From: Rhodococcus oxybenzonivorans
Lineage (GTDB): Bacteria > Actinomycetota > Actinomycetes > Mycobacteriales > Mycobacteriaceae
Length of the DNA: 64,000 bases
Direction of reading: 5' to 3'
NCBI RefSeq assembly: GCF_003130705.1
Contig: NZ_CP021355.1
Coordinates: 620,001 to 684,000, forward strand
Positions 8,188 to 16,415 of the stretch are shown here, in pieces (the first letter of the stretch is position 1; the number at the start of each line of letters is the position of its first letter). A program made the translations under genes and the position numbers. The notes under the pieces were generated by a model, which saw nothing but the letters and a program-made list of their open reading frames with translations, was not told the origin of the DNA and did no database searches.

Positions 8188-10326
8188 CTAATCGAATATC
8201 GAGGTGAGATCCGGGCTATCTTCCATGACGCGGGTGACCGCGTACCTCGCCAACGCAGACAGCGATGACCTAGCGGTTCCTGCAGGCAGCGCGGTGAGGG
8301 CCTCTGTCGCGCGGCCGGCGTAGTGCTGCGCGAGCGTCCGAGATGTCTCGAGTGCGCCGGTCGCGCGCACGATCGCACATATCGCCGGACGATCCGTTCC
8401 GTGGTCTCCCCGGTCGAGCAGTTCGGTGAGTTGCCCGGAGCGATCGCGGCGCACTGCGAGGAGCATCGGGTACGTCAATGCGTCGAAGGTCTGGGTACGT
8501 GGCGTTGGTACGTCGTCGAGGTCGAGCACCTCATCCATTAACCTGTAGGCGAGCGCGAGGTCCCGACCGTACGCCTCGACGTCCTGCGCGACAGCATATC
8601 CCGCTCCGGCCACCAGCGCACCGAGCCGGCATGGCAACTCGAACGGGAGTGTCGATTTGAGTCGGATGATCCGGAGTCGTTCGGCGAGATCGAGGTGCGC
8701 ATTTTTCGCATTCGCGGTTTCGAGGAGCTGCCCGGTGCAGACGTTGGTGATCGCCGTGGACATCGCCGTGAGTACGTCCGGGCCGGCGCGCGCCGAGAGC
8801 TGTGTTGCCTTCGCGAGGAGGAGATCGGCGACGAGGATCGCGAACTTGTTGCCCCAGTTCGATTGCGTTGGTGCGTTGTCAACCCCCAATTGACCGAGCG
8901 CGGCAAAGCAGCCTAGCTCGACCGCGGCTGCCGTGTCGATCAGCTGCCGCCGCTTGGAGTCACCGAAGTAGGAGCACAGCAGCAGGAGCAACGCCGGCCG
9001 GAATGGCACGCCGGGGTCGCCCGATTGTGTCATCACCAGGCGGGCGAGGAACGGCCACTCGCCGCGTACCGCCGCGGTCATCGTTTCGCCGACGCCGAGC
9101 AGGTCGGCGGGGATGTTCGAACCCGGTGCGATGAGTGCGCTGACGTCGTCGGTGAGTCGGGACGCCTGAAACTCCCCGGAACCCTCCGAGAGCAGGACCG
9201 CCCGTCGACACAGAGCGAAGGGAGGTCGCTCGCTGTCGAACGTGCTCTCGAGGACATGCCACATCAGCTTGTACCGATGCATCGATGCTCGGCCGGTGCC
9301 GAAGTAGCCCGAGTACGCATGCTCGAGCAGTATCGGGTAGTCCAGTAGATCCGGGGGTGTGCACCCCTGCCGCAGGCTTCGATCGACGACATCTGCTGCG
9401 GTCATACCCGACTCGAGCGCGTAGCTGATGCCTTCGCCGGTAAAGGGGCTGGTGAGCCCGGCCGCGGCACCGACCAGAAGAATGCCAGGGCCGACGCAGC
9501 GTTTCGGTGCAAAGTCGAAACACAGTGGTGCGCTCTGCAAGCGCCCATGCCGGATGAACCCCCCGCGCTCACGACGGAGCCGTGCGACGAACTCGTCGAG
9601 TAGCATGTCGATCTCACCGGCTAACGACGGTTCATATAGTCCAATACCAACATTCGCCTCGGTGCCGCCCAGGTAGTGGATCCATCCGAATGACCGCATC
9701 ACATGCCGTTCGCTGACATCGGTGAGCGGGAGGAAGATCTCCTGCAAATCCGACTCGCATTGCACGTTGGCGAACCGACCCTGGACCGCGAGTCCGAGTC
9801 GACCCTGGGTCGGCATCGCGAGCCCAGCGGCTCGCGCGAGCAACGACCGTGGACCGTCGGCAGCGATGACGACATGCGCCCGCACATCGACCAGCGCGTC
9901 GGCCAGACGTACCTGGACGCCGACCACTTGCCTATCGTCGAGCACGGGGCCTGTGACGTCGGCGCCGGTCCAGAGGTCGGCACCGGCGTCGACGGCTCGT
10001 CGACTCAGAGCATCGTCGAGCAGGCGACGCGGAACTACGAGCCCTTCGGCGTCTTCGGTGTAGTGGAGATCGCGGAACTGGTGTCCCCGCATATGGACTC
10101 GGGATCCTCGGATGCGGTGGTGTTGCGGTAGCGAGTCGAGCACACCGATTTCGGCCAGCAACCGCACCGACCGCGCTGTAAGCAGATCGCCGCACGCCTT
10201 GTCGCGCGGGAACTGGTGGCGCTCGAGGATTAGCACGCGCCTCCCCTTGGCTGCAAGACGGTACGCCGCCGCCGAGCCGGCGGGACCCGCGCCCACGACG
10301 ATCGCCTCGTACCGAATTGTGCTCAT
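8188..10326 (-). CDS. Geranylgeranyl-reductase-like flavoprotein fused to a prenyl-synthase-like domain
   Basis: A 712-residue two-part protein. The N-terminal 400 or so residues are a geranylgeranyl reductase-type FAD oxidoreductase: VVGAGPAGSAAAYRLA dinucleotide-binding motif near residue 10, ACGDLLT near 45, and TSPFTGEGISYALESGM near 300. These enzymes reduce double bonds of prenyl chains. From about residue 450 it resembles trans-isoprenyl diphosphate synthases (GNKFAILVADLLLAKATQL, CTGQLLE, LPCRLGALVAGAGY, LMDEVLDLDD). The usual first aspartate-rich DDxxD motif is not visible; the stretch reads GVDNAPTQSNWGNK. The synthase-like part may therefore be regulatory or a docking domain. Its start overlaps the stop of the polyprenyl synthase gene by four bases, implying translational coupling. 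No signal peptide; cytoplasmic. Confidence 0.85.
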   Translation of the reverse strand: MSTIRYEAIVVGAGPAGSAAAYRLAAKGRRVLILERHQFPRDKACGDLLTARSVRLLAEIGVLDSLPQHHRIRGSRVHMRGHQFRDLHYTEDAEGLVVPRRLLDDALSRRAVDAGADLWTGADVTGPVLDDRQVVGVQVRLADALVDVRAHVVIAADGPRSLLARAAGLAMPTQGRLGLAVQGRFANVQCESDLQEIFLPLTDVSERHVMRSFGWIHYLGGTEANVGIGLYEPSLAGEIDMLLDEFVARLRRERGGFIRHGRLQSAPLCFDFAPKRCVGPGILLVGAAAGLTSPFTGEGISYALESGMTAADVVDRSLRQGCTPPDLLDYPILLEHAYSGYFGTGRASMHRYKLMWHVLESTFDSERPPFALCRRAVLLSEGSGEFQASRLTDDVSALIAPGSNIPADLLGVGETMTAAVRGEWPFLARLVMTQSGDPGVPFRPALLLLLCSYFGDSKRRQLIDTAAAVELGCFAALGQLGVDNAPTQSNWGNKFAILVADLLLAKATQLSARAGPDVLTAMSTAITNVCTGQLLETANAKNAHLDLAERLRIIRLKSTLPFELPCRLGALVAGAGYAVAQDVEAYGRDLALAYRLMDEVLDLDDVPTPRTQTFDALTYPMLLAVRRDRSGQLTELLDRGDHGTDRPAICAIVRATGALETSRTLAQHYAGRATEALTALPAGTARSSLSALARYAVTRVMEDSPDLTSIFD

Positions 10327-11237
10327 CGGTCGCGAGCGATGACAAGGTCGGTCAGCGCTCGGAGCGCGCTGCGTGCTGCTGTGTCGGGGAACAAATCCAA
10401 TTTGCGGTCCGCCCGGTCCGAGTACTCCCGAGCGAGTTCTCCGGTGGCAGTCGGCGCACCGCTTGCGCGGACCAGTTCGGCGGCGGCGCCGACTGTTTCC
10501 GAGGCGCCGAGCCGTTCACGGAGTGTGGCACCAGTCGGTTCCCGCAGCGCGAACAGCACAGGGTAAGAGTAGATTCCCCGGTCTAGGTCCGTCCCTGTCG
10601 GTTTCCCCAACGCTGTTGTTTCTCCTTCGAAGTCAAGTAGATCGTCGATCAGTTGAAAGGCGATCCCGAGGTTGCTTCCGTAGCGTGCGACCGCGTCGAC
10701 CTGGCTGGGCTCGAGTCCCGCTAACATCGCCCCGATCCGGCAGGGTAACTCGAACAGGGACGCCGTCTTCATCCTCAGAATGTCGATATACGTGTCGAGG
10801 TCAAGGTCGAGGTCGTACGCGTGTTCGGTTTCCCGGAGTTGCCCAGTGCAGACGACGAATGTCGTGTCCGCGACCGACGCGACTACATCAGGCGGCAGGC
10901 CTGCGAGCAACGCCGTTGCTCGCGCCATGATGTGGGTCCCCACGAGGGCCGCCGTTTCGTCGCCCCACAACGCGTTCGCGCTCGAACCGCCGCGCCGGAT
11001 CGACGCCTCGTCCATGACGTCGTCGTGGTGCAACGATGCCACGTGCAGTAACTCGACGACGGCCGCCGCCCGAAGGGCGATGTCATCGTCCGCGTCTCCG
11101 AGTTCGGCGCACCGCCGAAGCAACGTCGGGCGTAGGCGTTTGCCACCACGACGAAGCAAGACGGCAGCCATTGTGCTCATCGCCGGATCGGCAGTACGCA
11201 CGGCGCCGAGCAGCACGCCCTCGAGTCGGGCGTTCAC
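10323..11237 (-). CDS. Polyprenyl (geranylgeranyl-type) diphosphate synthase
   Basis: A trans-prenyltransferase that condenses isopentenyl diphosphate onto an allylic primer. Both aspartate-rich motifs are intact: SLHHDDVMDEASIRRGG and LIDDLLDFEGETTALGKPTG, together with GGKRLRPTLL and CTGQLRETE. Length about 304 residues, normal for the family. I choose GTG at 11237 because it lies just past the SCP2 stop (11242) and begins VNARLEGVLLGAV; a longer reading to 11312 would overlap the SCP2 gene. It presumably supplies the chain handled by the downstream reductase fusion. Chain length cannot be read from the sequence. Confidence 0.9.
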   Translation of the reverse strand: MNARLEGVLLGAVRTADPAMSTMAAVLLRRGGKRLRPTLLRRCAELGDADDDIALRAAAVVELLHVASLHHDDVMDEASIRRGGSSANALWGDETAALVGTHIMARATALLAGLPPDVVASVADTTFVVCTGQLRETEHAYDLDLDLDTYIDILRMKTASLFELPCRIGAMLAGLEPSQVDAVARYGSNLGIAFQLIDDLLDFEGETTALGKPTGTDLDRGIYSYPVLFALREPTGATLRERLGASETVGAAAELVRASGAPTATGELAREYSDRADRKLDLFPDTAARSALRALTDLVIARDR

Positions 11238-11241
11238 CCCG

Positions 11242-11694
11242 TCAGGTGAAGTCGGCACGGAAGTTGTCGAAGTGCTCGCGCATCGCACCGGAGGTGAGTG
11301 CGAGCTCGGCAAACTTCACGAAGAATCCGTAGGCCCGGTGGAGGTCCTCCGACGGTGCGCGCACGATGATGTCCCCTCTGAAGTACGCCTGCAGCGGCGT
11401 GATCTGGCCTTGCATGATCGCTTGCGCCGTCTCCATGTAGATGGCGCCACTCGCGTTTTCGCCGTCGCCGAGACCGGGATCGATGGTTACGTCGTCGTGC
11501 GTGACCCGTACGTTCATCCGGCCGGTGCCGAAGACGGCGATGTTGGCCGCGCGACCGTCGAACTCGCGGACGAGCTCGAGGAACTCGGCGGGATTGTCTG
11601 CCTTGAACGTCGCAATCGCGTGACGAGCTCGATTCGCGACCAGCTGATCACCTGGAGTTACGCTCGCCTCTCGCGGGGCGAAATCATCGGTCAT
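11242..11694 (-). CDS. SCP2 sterol-binding-type lipid carrier protein
   Basis: About 150 residues from ATG 11694 (RBS-like GAGAGGA upstream). The SCP2 fold is indicated by FDGRAANIAVFGTGRMNVRV, TIDPGLGDGENASGAIYMET and the conserved IMQGQITPLQAYFRGDI. SCP2 proteins bind hydrophobic ligands in a cavity. Between a protease gene and two isoprenoid genes, it may carry the prenyl product or intermediate. That role is inferred. Confidence 0.85.
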   Translation of the reverse strand: MTDDFAPREASVTPGDQLVANRARHAIATFKADNPAEFLELVREFDGRAANIAVFGTGRMNVRVTHDDVTIDPGLGDGENASGAIYMETAQAIMQGQITPLQAYFRGDIIVRAPSEDLHRAYGFFVKFAELALTSGAMREHFDNFRADFT

Positions 11695-11711
11695 CGAGGA
11701 CCATCCTCTCG

Positions 11712-13121
11712 TTACGGGGGCGGTGTCGCGTTGACAGCGGCGAGCGCGTCGATGCGCCCACACCACAGCAGCGGCAGGCTCGGAAGGCGCAGGGTATTGA
11801 CGATGATCAGCCGCGCGACCTGCCGCGGGATCAGGTTTGGATTCTTGGCGAGGATCAGCGCCGCAACTCCAGCGATGTGGGGAGCCGCCGCACTGGTGCC
11901 GCCTGCCCTGATGATGCCCGGTTCGACAGTCATCGCGCCGGGCAACGTCGGGATGCCTGTCGCTTTCAGCGACCCGATGTCGCCGCCGGGGGCAAGCACC
12001 TCGGGCTTGAGCCGACCGTCAGGCGTCTCGCCAGTACTTGAAAACGACGACAGCGTGTCATCGTCCTCTGTCGATCCCACGGTGAGGACGTTGTTCGCCA
12101 TCCCCGGACAACAGATCATGGTGTCGTAACTGCCGCAGATATCCTCACCGGAGTTGCCGGCAGCGACGACATTCAGAACGCCAAGCGCAGTGGACTGATC
12201 CGCGGCGACGCACAAGACACAGGATCCGTCGGGATCCTCCCACTCGCCGTCCTTGTGCGAAAAACCCCAGCTACTGTTCGCGACGTCGGCGCCGGCGGTC
12301 ACCGCTGCGGCCAACCCAGCAACACCCCAAGATGGTTGCGCGGTGCCGGTACCATCCATGACCCGGATGTCGACGACCGTGGCGCCGGGAGCGATTCCGC
12401 GGTACTTCGTGTGACTGCTCGCGACGATTCCCGCGCAGTACGTACCATGCCCACGATCATCGCGTCGTACGGCGGTGCCGGTCATGTCCTGCTGAGCCCC
12501 GATACCGAGACCGGCCAGAGATGGATGGCTGACATCCACACCCGTGTCGAGGATCGCGACCGTGACCCCCGCACCAGTTATCCCCACGGGCATGACGTCG
12601 GCCTTGATGATGTGCCTACTGACATCGAGTAGTTGCGCGAAGTGCAGCTGATTGCTGACGATCGAGCTGACGTCCAGTCGTCGTGCGATCGCGACGACCT
12701 CCGATGTCGTAAGCGTCGCCTGCACGCTGTGTGTCAGCCAGAACTCCTGTTCCACCTCGATTCCGCGGCGTGCGAGATCATCACGGATCTCCCGCAGCGA
12801 GAAGTTGGCTTCGTCTCGGCGCGCTCGGACGGCATCGTCCCGACGTTCCTTCGGCACCTGCTCACGGCGACGCACCTTGCCGGACGCGAGATTGATCAGC
12901 ACCCGGTGTGCCGGGAGTTCATCGGGTACGGGCGTGCCTGTCCACTGCGCGAACTTCGACTCTTCACGCTCGTCGAGGATCCTATGCACAATCCACGGAT
13001 CGAGCTTGGCAACGACATCCGCGCCGACCGCGGCTTCGAGCTCCGCCCGCTGCTTCGGTCGACGTTTCTGCAGGAACCAGTCGACCGATTCTCGGCTGCT
13101 GTCGGCTGTCGGCCTGATCAT
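11712..13121 (-). CDS. Subtilisin-family (S8) serine protease without visible signal peptide
   Basis: A 469-residue subtilase with all three catalytic segments: Asp in VAILDTGVDVSHPS, His in DRGHGTYCAGIVASSH, Ser in GGTSAAAPHIAGVAALIL; the oxyanion Asn is in NVVAAGNSGED. The first 150 residues contain a prodomain-like module (LREIRDDLARRGIEVEQEFW, then LTHSVQATLTTSEVVAIAR) preceded by a charged helical stretch, with no hydrophobic signal sequence. It may act inside the cell, unlike most bacterial subtilases. It lies 21 bases behind a small gene encoding a second prodomain-like protein and 17 bases before the SCP2 gene. Substrate unknown. Confidence 0.9.
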   Translation of the reverse strand: MIRPTADSSRESVDWFLQKRRPKQRAELEAAVGADVVAKLDPWIVHRILDEREESKFAQWTGTPVPDELPAHRVLINLASGKVRRREQVPKERRDDAVRARRDEANFSLREIRDDLARRGIEVEQEFWLTHSVQATLTTSEVVAIARRLDVSSIVSNQLHFAQLLDVSRHIIKADVMPVGITGAGVTVAILDTGVDVSHPSLAGLGIGAQQDMTGTAVRRDDRGHGTYCAGIVASSHTKYRGIAPGATVVDIRVMDGTGTAQPSWGVAGLAAAVTAGADVANSSWGFSHKDGEWEDPDGSCVLCVAADQSTALGVLNVVAAGNSGEDICGSYDTMICCPGMANNVLTVGSTEDDDTLSSFSSTGETPDGRLKPEVLAPGGDIGSLKATGIPTLPGAMTVEPGIIRAGGTSAAAPHIAGVAALILAKNPNLIPRQVARLIIVNTLRLPSLPLLWCGRIDALAAVNATPPP

Positions 13122-13142
13122 CCGGAGTCCTTTCGCGCGTTT

Positions 13143-13469
13143 TTACAGCTCACTCGACCGAGGCGAGTCGAGCACCACGTGCCGCACTTCAGGAAGGGCC
13201 GCAACTGAAATCAACAACGCCACTGGCAACCCAACTGCGACAGCATTGCTGATCCAGAGTTCGCGCACGTCATGTATCCCTGCCGCAGCAAGTTTATCGA
13301 GAACGCCAGCCGCGATGACGCGAAATGACGTACACAAATCGGCCGTATCGCCCGACACGGGTTCGAGGATCAGTAGCACAGGCAGTTCGGCGGTCGCAGA
13401 GGACCGATCGATCACCTGCAGAAGCGCTCGATCGAACTTCGCTCGGACCGACTCAGGCAATTCGCGCAT
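13143..13469 (-). CDS. Stand-alone subtilase prodomain-like protein
   Basis: 108 residues from ATG 13469. The C-terminal half (VLDKLAAAGIHDVRELWISN, then AVAVGLPVALLISVAALPEV and RHVVLD) has the alternating pattern of S8 inhibitor/prodomains: a helix, 'ISNAVAV', a helix and a 'LPEVRHVVLD' strand. It can be aligned by eye with the prodomain-like part of the adjacent subtilase. As first gene of the operon it may be a separate folding chaperone or inhibitor of that protease. This is inferred; no direct homologue was searched. Confidence 0.6.
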   Translation of the reverse strand: MRELPESVRAKFDRALLQVIDRSSATAELPVLLILEPVSGDTADLCTSFRVIAAGVLDKLAAAGIHDVRELWISNAVAVGLPVALLISVAALPEVRHVVLDSPRSSEL

Positions 13470-13887
13470 GCGGCCCTATCTATGCAAGTCTGCCCCATCA
13501 ATACATTGGCTAGTCCGGGATCCTGCCAGAGGACGAGGTCATCGCTGAAGCACTAAATGATCCACCCAACTGGTTGAACGCGTTCGCCGACTAAAAGGTC
13601 ACCGTCATCCTCCCGATCTGTCAATTGTAGGACCAGAAGTCGAGCTCCCGGTTCCGCGCGATCGCCCGCATGCCTTCCCCGGGGATGTCGCGTTCTCACA
13701 ACCTCGCCTGGAGCCGGGGCGGGATCGCATTGTGGCCGCCCTCGACCACCTGATCGAGAAAGTACGGCTGTGGTCGGGCCGTGTCGAGTCGGCGGGCCAG
13801 GGTCGTCGCGATGCCCACGGCCAAAGCCCGGTGGGTGGTCATCCGCGGTGATACCAGTATGTATAAGTGCAGTTGGAGGCGGTTTGT
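13470..13887. other. Intergenic with small coding remnants and the antitoxin promoter region
   Basis: No complete gene. A plus-strand remnant near 13520-13595 reads LPEDEVIAEALNDPPNWLNAFAD before a stop and looks like the end of a lost gene. A 48-codon minus-strand frame (13842-13696, starting MTTHRALAVGIATTLARRLD) is possible but unsupported. Just before the next gene the AT-rich tract ATACCAGTATGTATAAG (13851-13867) could hold a -10 element, and GGAGG is at 13875-13879. Confidence 0.35.
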
Positions 13888-14337
13888 GTGGCGTTGACCG
13901 GTGATGTCGAGCGTGATCTCCGGGCGATCCCGGCGGAGACGGAACTACTGCAGATCAAGTTGCTGCGTGCGGTGGCGCACGCGACGGACAATCAGGTGCC
14001 GCAACGGGTGATCGCGAAGAATCTGGCGGTCACGCAACCGGAGGTCAGCCGGACCGCGAAGAAGCTGCGGTTGAACCCGTCTGCCCTCGACCGCTCCCCG
14101 CGGGAGGTGCTGCTCGAGCATGCCGCGAAGCGGATCGATCACGATCGGATGATGGCCGAACTGATCGCCTGGGACTACACCTTCGGCCATGTCCCGGCTG
14201 ACGACCCGCTCGGGGAGAGCTATGTGCGGGGCACATGGGATCAGATCGAACGCTCCCGCGACCTGCTCAGTGATGATGACTATCGGGTGCTGCTCGCGGC
14301 CACCGCGGATCGGCGTGCGCAGGCGAATGCACTCTGA
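13888..14337 (+). CDS. Helix-turn-helix antitoxin of a zeta-type toxin module (module 1)
   Basis: About 149 residues. I prefer GTG 13888 (VALTGDVERDL...) over GTG 13867 because GGAGG lies eight bases upstream of 13888. A DNA-binding helix-turn-helix is visible (QRVIAKNLAVTQPEVSRTAKKL). The C-terminal half (WDYTFGHVPADDPLGESYVR, then GTWDQIERSRDLLSDDDY) is shared with the protein at 23992-24456. It overlaps the toxin start by 11 bases, the usual order antitoxin then toxin. It probably represses its own promoter and neutralises the toxin. Confidence 0.75.
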   Translation: MALTGDVERDLRAIPAETELLQIKLLRAVAHATDNQVPQRVIAKNLAVTQPEVSRTAKKLRLNPSALDRSPREVLLEHAAKRIDHDRMMAELIAWDYTFGHVPADDPLGESYVRGTWDQIERSRDLLSDDDYRVLLAATADRRAQANAL

Positions 14338-15209
14338 CCCCGCTGCCGTCGCTGCCGACCTCGAAGCCTGGTGCCGGCCCGGCGGGATCCTCGACAAGAA
14401 CGGTCCTGCCGCCTCGATCCACCTGTTCGACCCGGTCGCTCGACGCCGCACCCGGGATGCGATCGTCGACGCCTACCTCGCGGAACAAACCGACGTCGGG
14501 GTCGGCCGTCAGTTCCTGGCGCCCACGACCGCCGGGCCCACCGGGGGGTGGGAAGTCGTCGAGTATCGACCGCCGGCACCTCGCCGGGCAAGGATGGCGG
14601 GTACTCGATGCGGACACGATCAAGGACTACCCGCTCCGCGACGCCATCGAGCGGGGCGTCTACACCGACCTGCTGAGCATCGACCTTTCGGACGGGCACC
14701 GGCTGATGCCTCGTGAACTCGCCACCCTGGTGCACACCGAGTCGACGAAACTCCTCGACACCATCACGGAGATCTGTCTGTCCCGCGGGGAGAACCTGGT
14801 CCTCGAGGGCACGTTCAGCTGGCCCGGCCTCGGCCCGCGGCTCATGCGCGATCTTGCGTACGCGGACTATGAGAAGTTCACGATCCTCGATGTCGAAGCA
14901 CCCCAACACATCACCCGCGCCCGGGCGTTGACCCGGTGGTGGCGGGGCCGGCAGGAAGCGTTGCGCGGTGGTGGCGGTCTTGGTGGCCGGTTCACCCCGG
15001 GGTTCGTCATCGACGCCCTCGACACCGGTGACTCCGAGGAGACGGTGTGCGCCTGCAACGCGAGGGCTGCGTTCGATCACCCACTGTCCGCGGAGATCCC
15101 GACCGTCGAGTTGCTCGTCGAGCATGCCGACGGCGGTGACGTGACGTGGGTGAAGGAGAACGGTGTGGTGGTCTATCCGCAGGTTCCGGCCGATCGACCC
15201 GAGCCGTGA
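14327..15209 (+). pseudogene. Zeta-like toxin kinase, frameshifted at the Walker A motif
   Basis: ATG 14327 starts MHSDPAAVAADLEAWCRPGG. The reading arrives at TTAGPTGG and then, in the next frame, GKSSSIDRRHLAGQGWRVLD. Removing one G from the six-G run at about 14543-14548 restores GPTGGGKS, the P-loop of zeta toxins (UDP-N-acetylglucosamine or similar small-molecule kinases). Later motifs are present: the DADTIKDYP region, ENLVLEGTFSWPG (Walker-B-like) and RARALTRWWRGR. Either the toxin was inactivated by a single-base insertion, or this is a homopolymer sequencing error. The antitoxin upstream is intact. Confidence 0.75.
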
Positions 15210-15633
15210 CCGTCCGGGTCTGCGGCGCAGTCGCGGCCGATCAGCTGCTGCTTGTTGACGAGTCGCCTTGGTGATGGACCAGGAGGCAACTGGTGCAGGT
15301 GGATTCGTCGGATTGTCTGCCGATGAGGCGGGCGGCGAGTTCTTCGCCGGGCAGGTCGGCGCCGGGGTAGTTCGACGGTTCTGCGGTGTCGTTGTCTTCG
15401 CCGTCCACGGCGGGGCCGGGTTGGTAGTCGGTGCGGTGCCACAGGCGCATTCGGGTGACCGGGGTGGGGAGGAATTCGGGTTCAGCGCGTACCGGGCCGC
15501 GGATCCCGGGCAGGGACACGATCCGGCCGATCCGCCAGATCGCGGTGGCGTGGGAATGCTGGGTCGACTTCGTGATCTCGTCGAGGGTGTCGATGTACCT
15601 GCGGGCGGCCGTGCCGGGGTTGTCGGTGATCAT
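15173..15633 (-). pseudogene. Protein with divergent DUF4193-like zinc-ribbon C-terminus, frameshifted
   Basis: From ATG 15633 the frame reads MITDNPGTAARRYIDTLDEI, a middle part of unknown kind, then GADLPGEELAARLIGRQSDE followed by STCTSCLLVHH. This matches the DUF4193 pattern GADLSGEELTVRVIPKQ then CTSCFLVHH. The expected end (RLVNKQQLIGRDCA) is in the next frame, so one base is missing or added near 15260. The N-terminal extension is absent from the other two DUF4193 copies. Its 3' end overlaps the zeta gene end. Function unknown. Confidence 0.5.
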
Positions 15634-16415
15634 GACGGCCTCATCGGTGATGGTCGAGCCGCGGGAAGCGCCGGTGGATCCGGCGACCGCCCGCCGGCTG
15701 GTGACGAGAACGCCTGCGTGCAGATTCGCCGGTGGACAGCACCCGCACCCCGGCCTGAAAGGTAGTGGGTGAGGGCGGTGGGGGAGGTGGTGTGCGCGCG
15801 GAAGGCTGGCGCGGGCGGTGTTGACGACCAGGACATCCCCGGCACGCAGCGGCAGCGGATCGGGGGTGTTGGCGTCGAGGTAGGCGATCGCCGCGTACCG
15901 CGGCCCTGTGGGGACGACGATGACGCCGACTGCGAGTGACCACACTCCACATGCGGTGCCGCGGTCATGACAGTGTTCTCCCGGCTGCTGGGGAGGTGGC
16001 CGGCGCGCCTGCGCCGTAGGGTTCGGTACCGCTGCTACGCGAGTCCGGGAGACGCTGCACCTCCGGAATTTCCGGCACAGTCGGCGGTGGGTAGATGGTG
16101 GGCCGTAAGGCGCACGCCCGCTCGCCGCCCTGAACTAAAGAAATCGTCAAAGCCCGCCACACTAAATCACCAGACGCCGAGGATATTTCGGGATTACGTA
16201 GGAGATTAACCCCTGCCATGGTGGGCCACCCCTCGTCCTGCCTAAAGCTCGATGCGATGTGAGTGTGGGCTCCAAAAGGGGTCGTGTTGGTCTGCCCACA
16301 TGGACAATGTCTTTAGACAACTGAAATGTCAGTTCGGATGAAGCTTCCGCATTACCGAGACGGACCTGCCGTTACTGTGTGCGGTCGACGATTGCCGATG
16401 TAGAAGGAGAGCACG
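15634..16415. other. Long stretch without supported gene, upstream of the Lsr2-like gene
   Basis: A minus-strand frame continues here from the DUF4193-like pseudogene (up to 15945) but shows no recognisable domain. 15953-16380 appears non-coding. Imperfect inverted repeats lie near 16305-16350 (TGTCTTTAGACAACTG ... TGTCAG). The stretch ends in a strong ribosome-binding site, GAAGGAGA, seven bases before ATG 16416. Confidence 0.4.

Noticed and set aside
10780..12129. 449-codon plus-strand frame across two genes
   Set aside because: It runs antisense through the polyprenyl synthase, SCP2 and subtilase genes, all of which have clear motifs.
12652..13548. 298-codon plus-strand Ser/Arg-rich frame
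   Set aside because: Antisense of the subtilase N-terminus and prodomain-like gene; composition typical of shadow frames.
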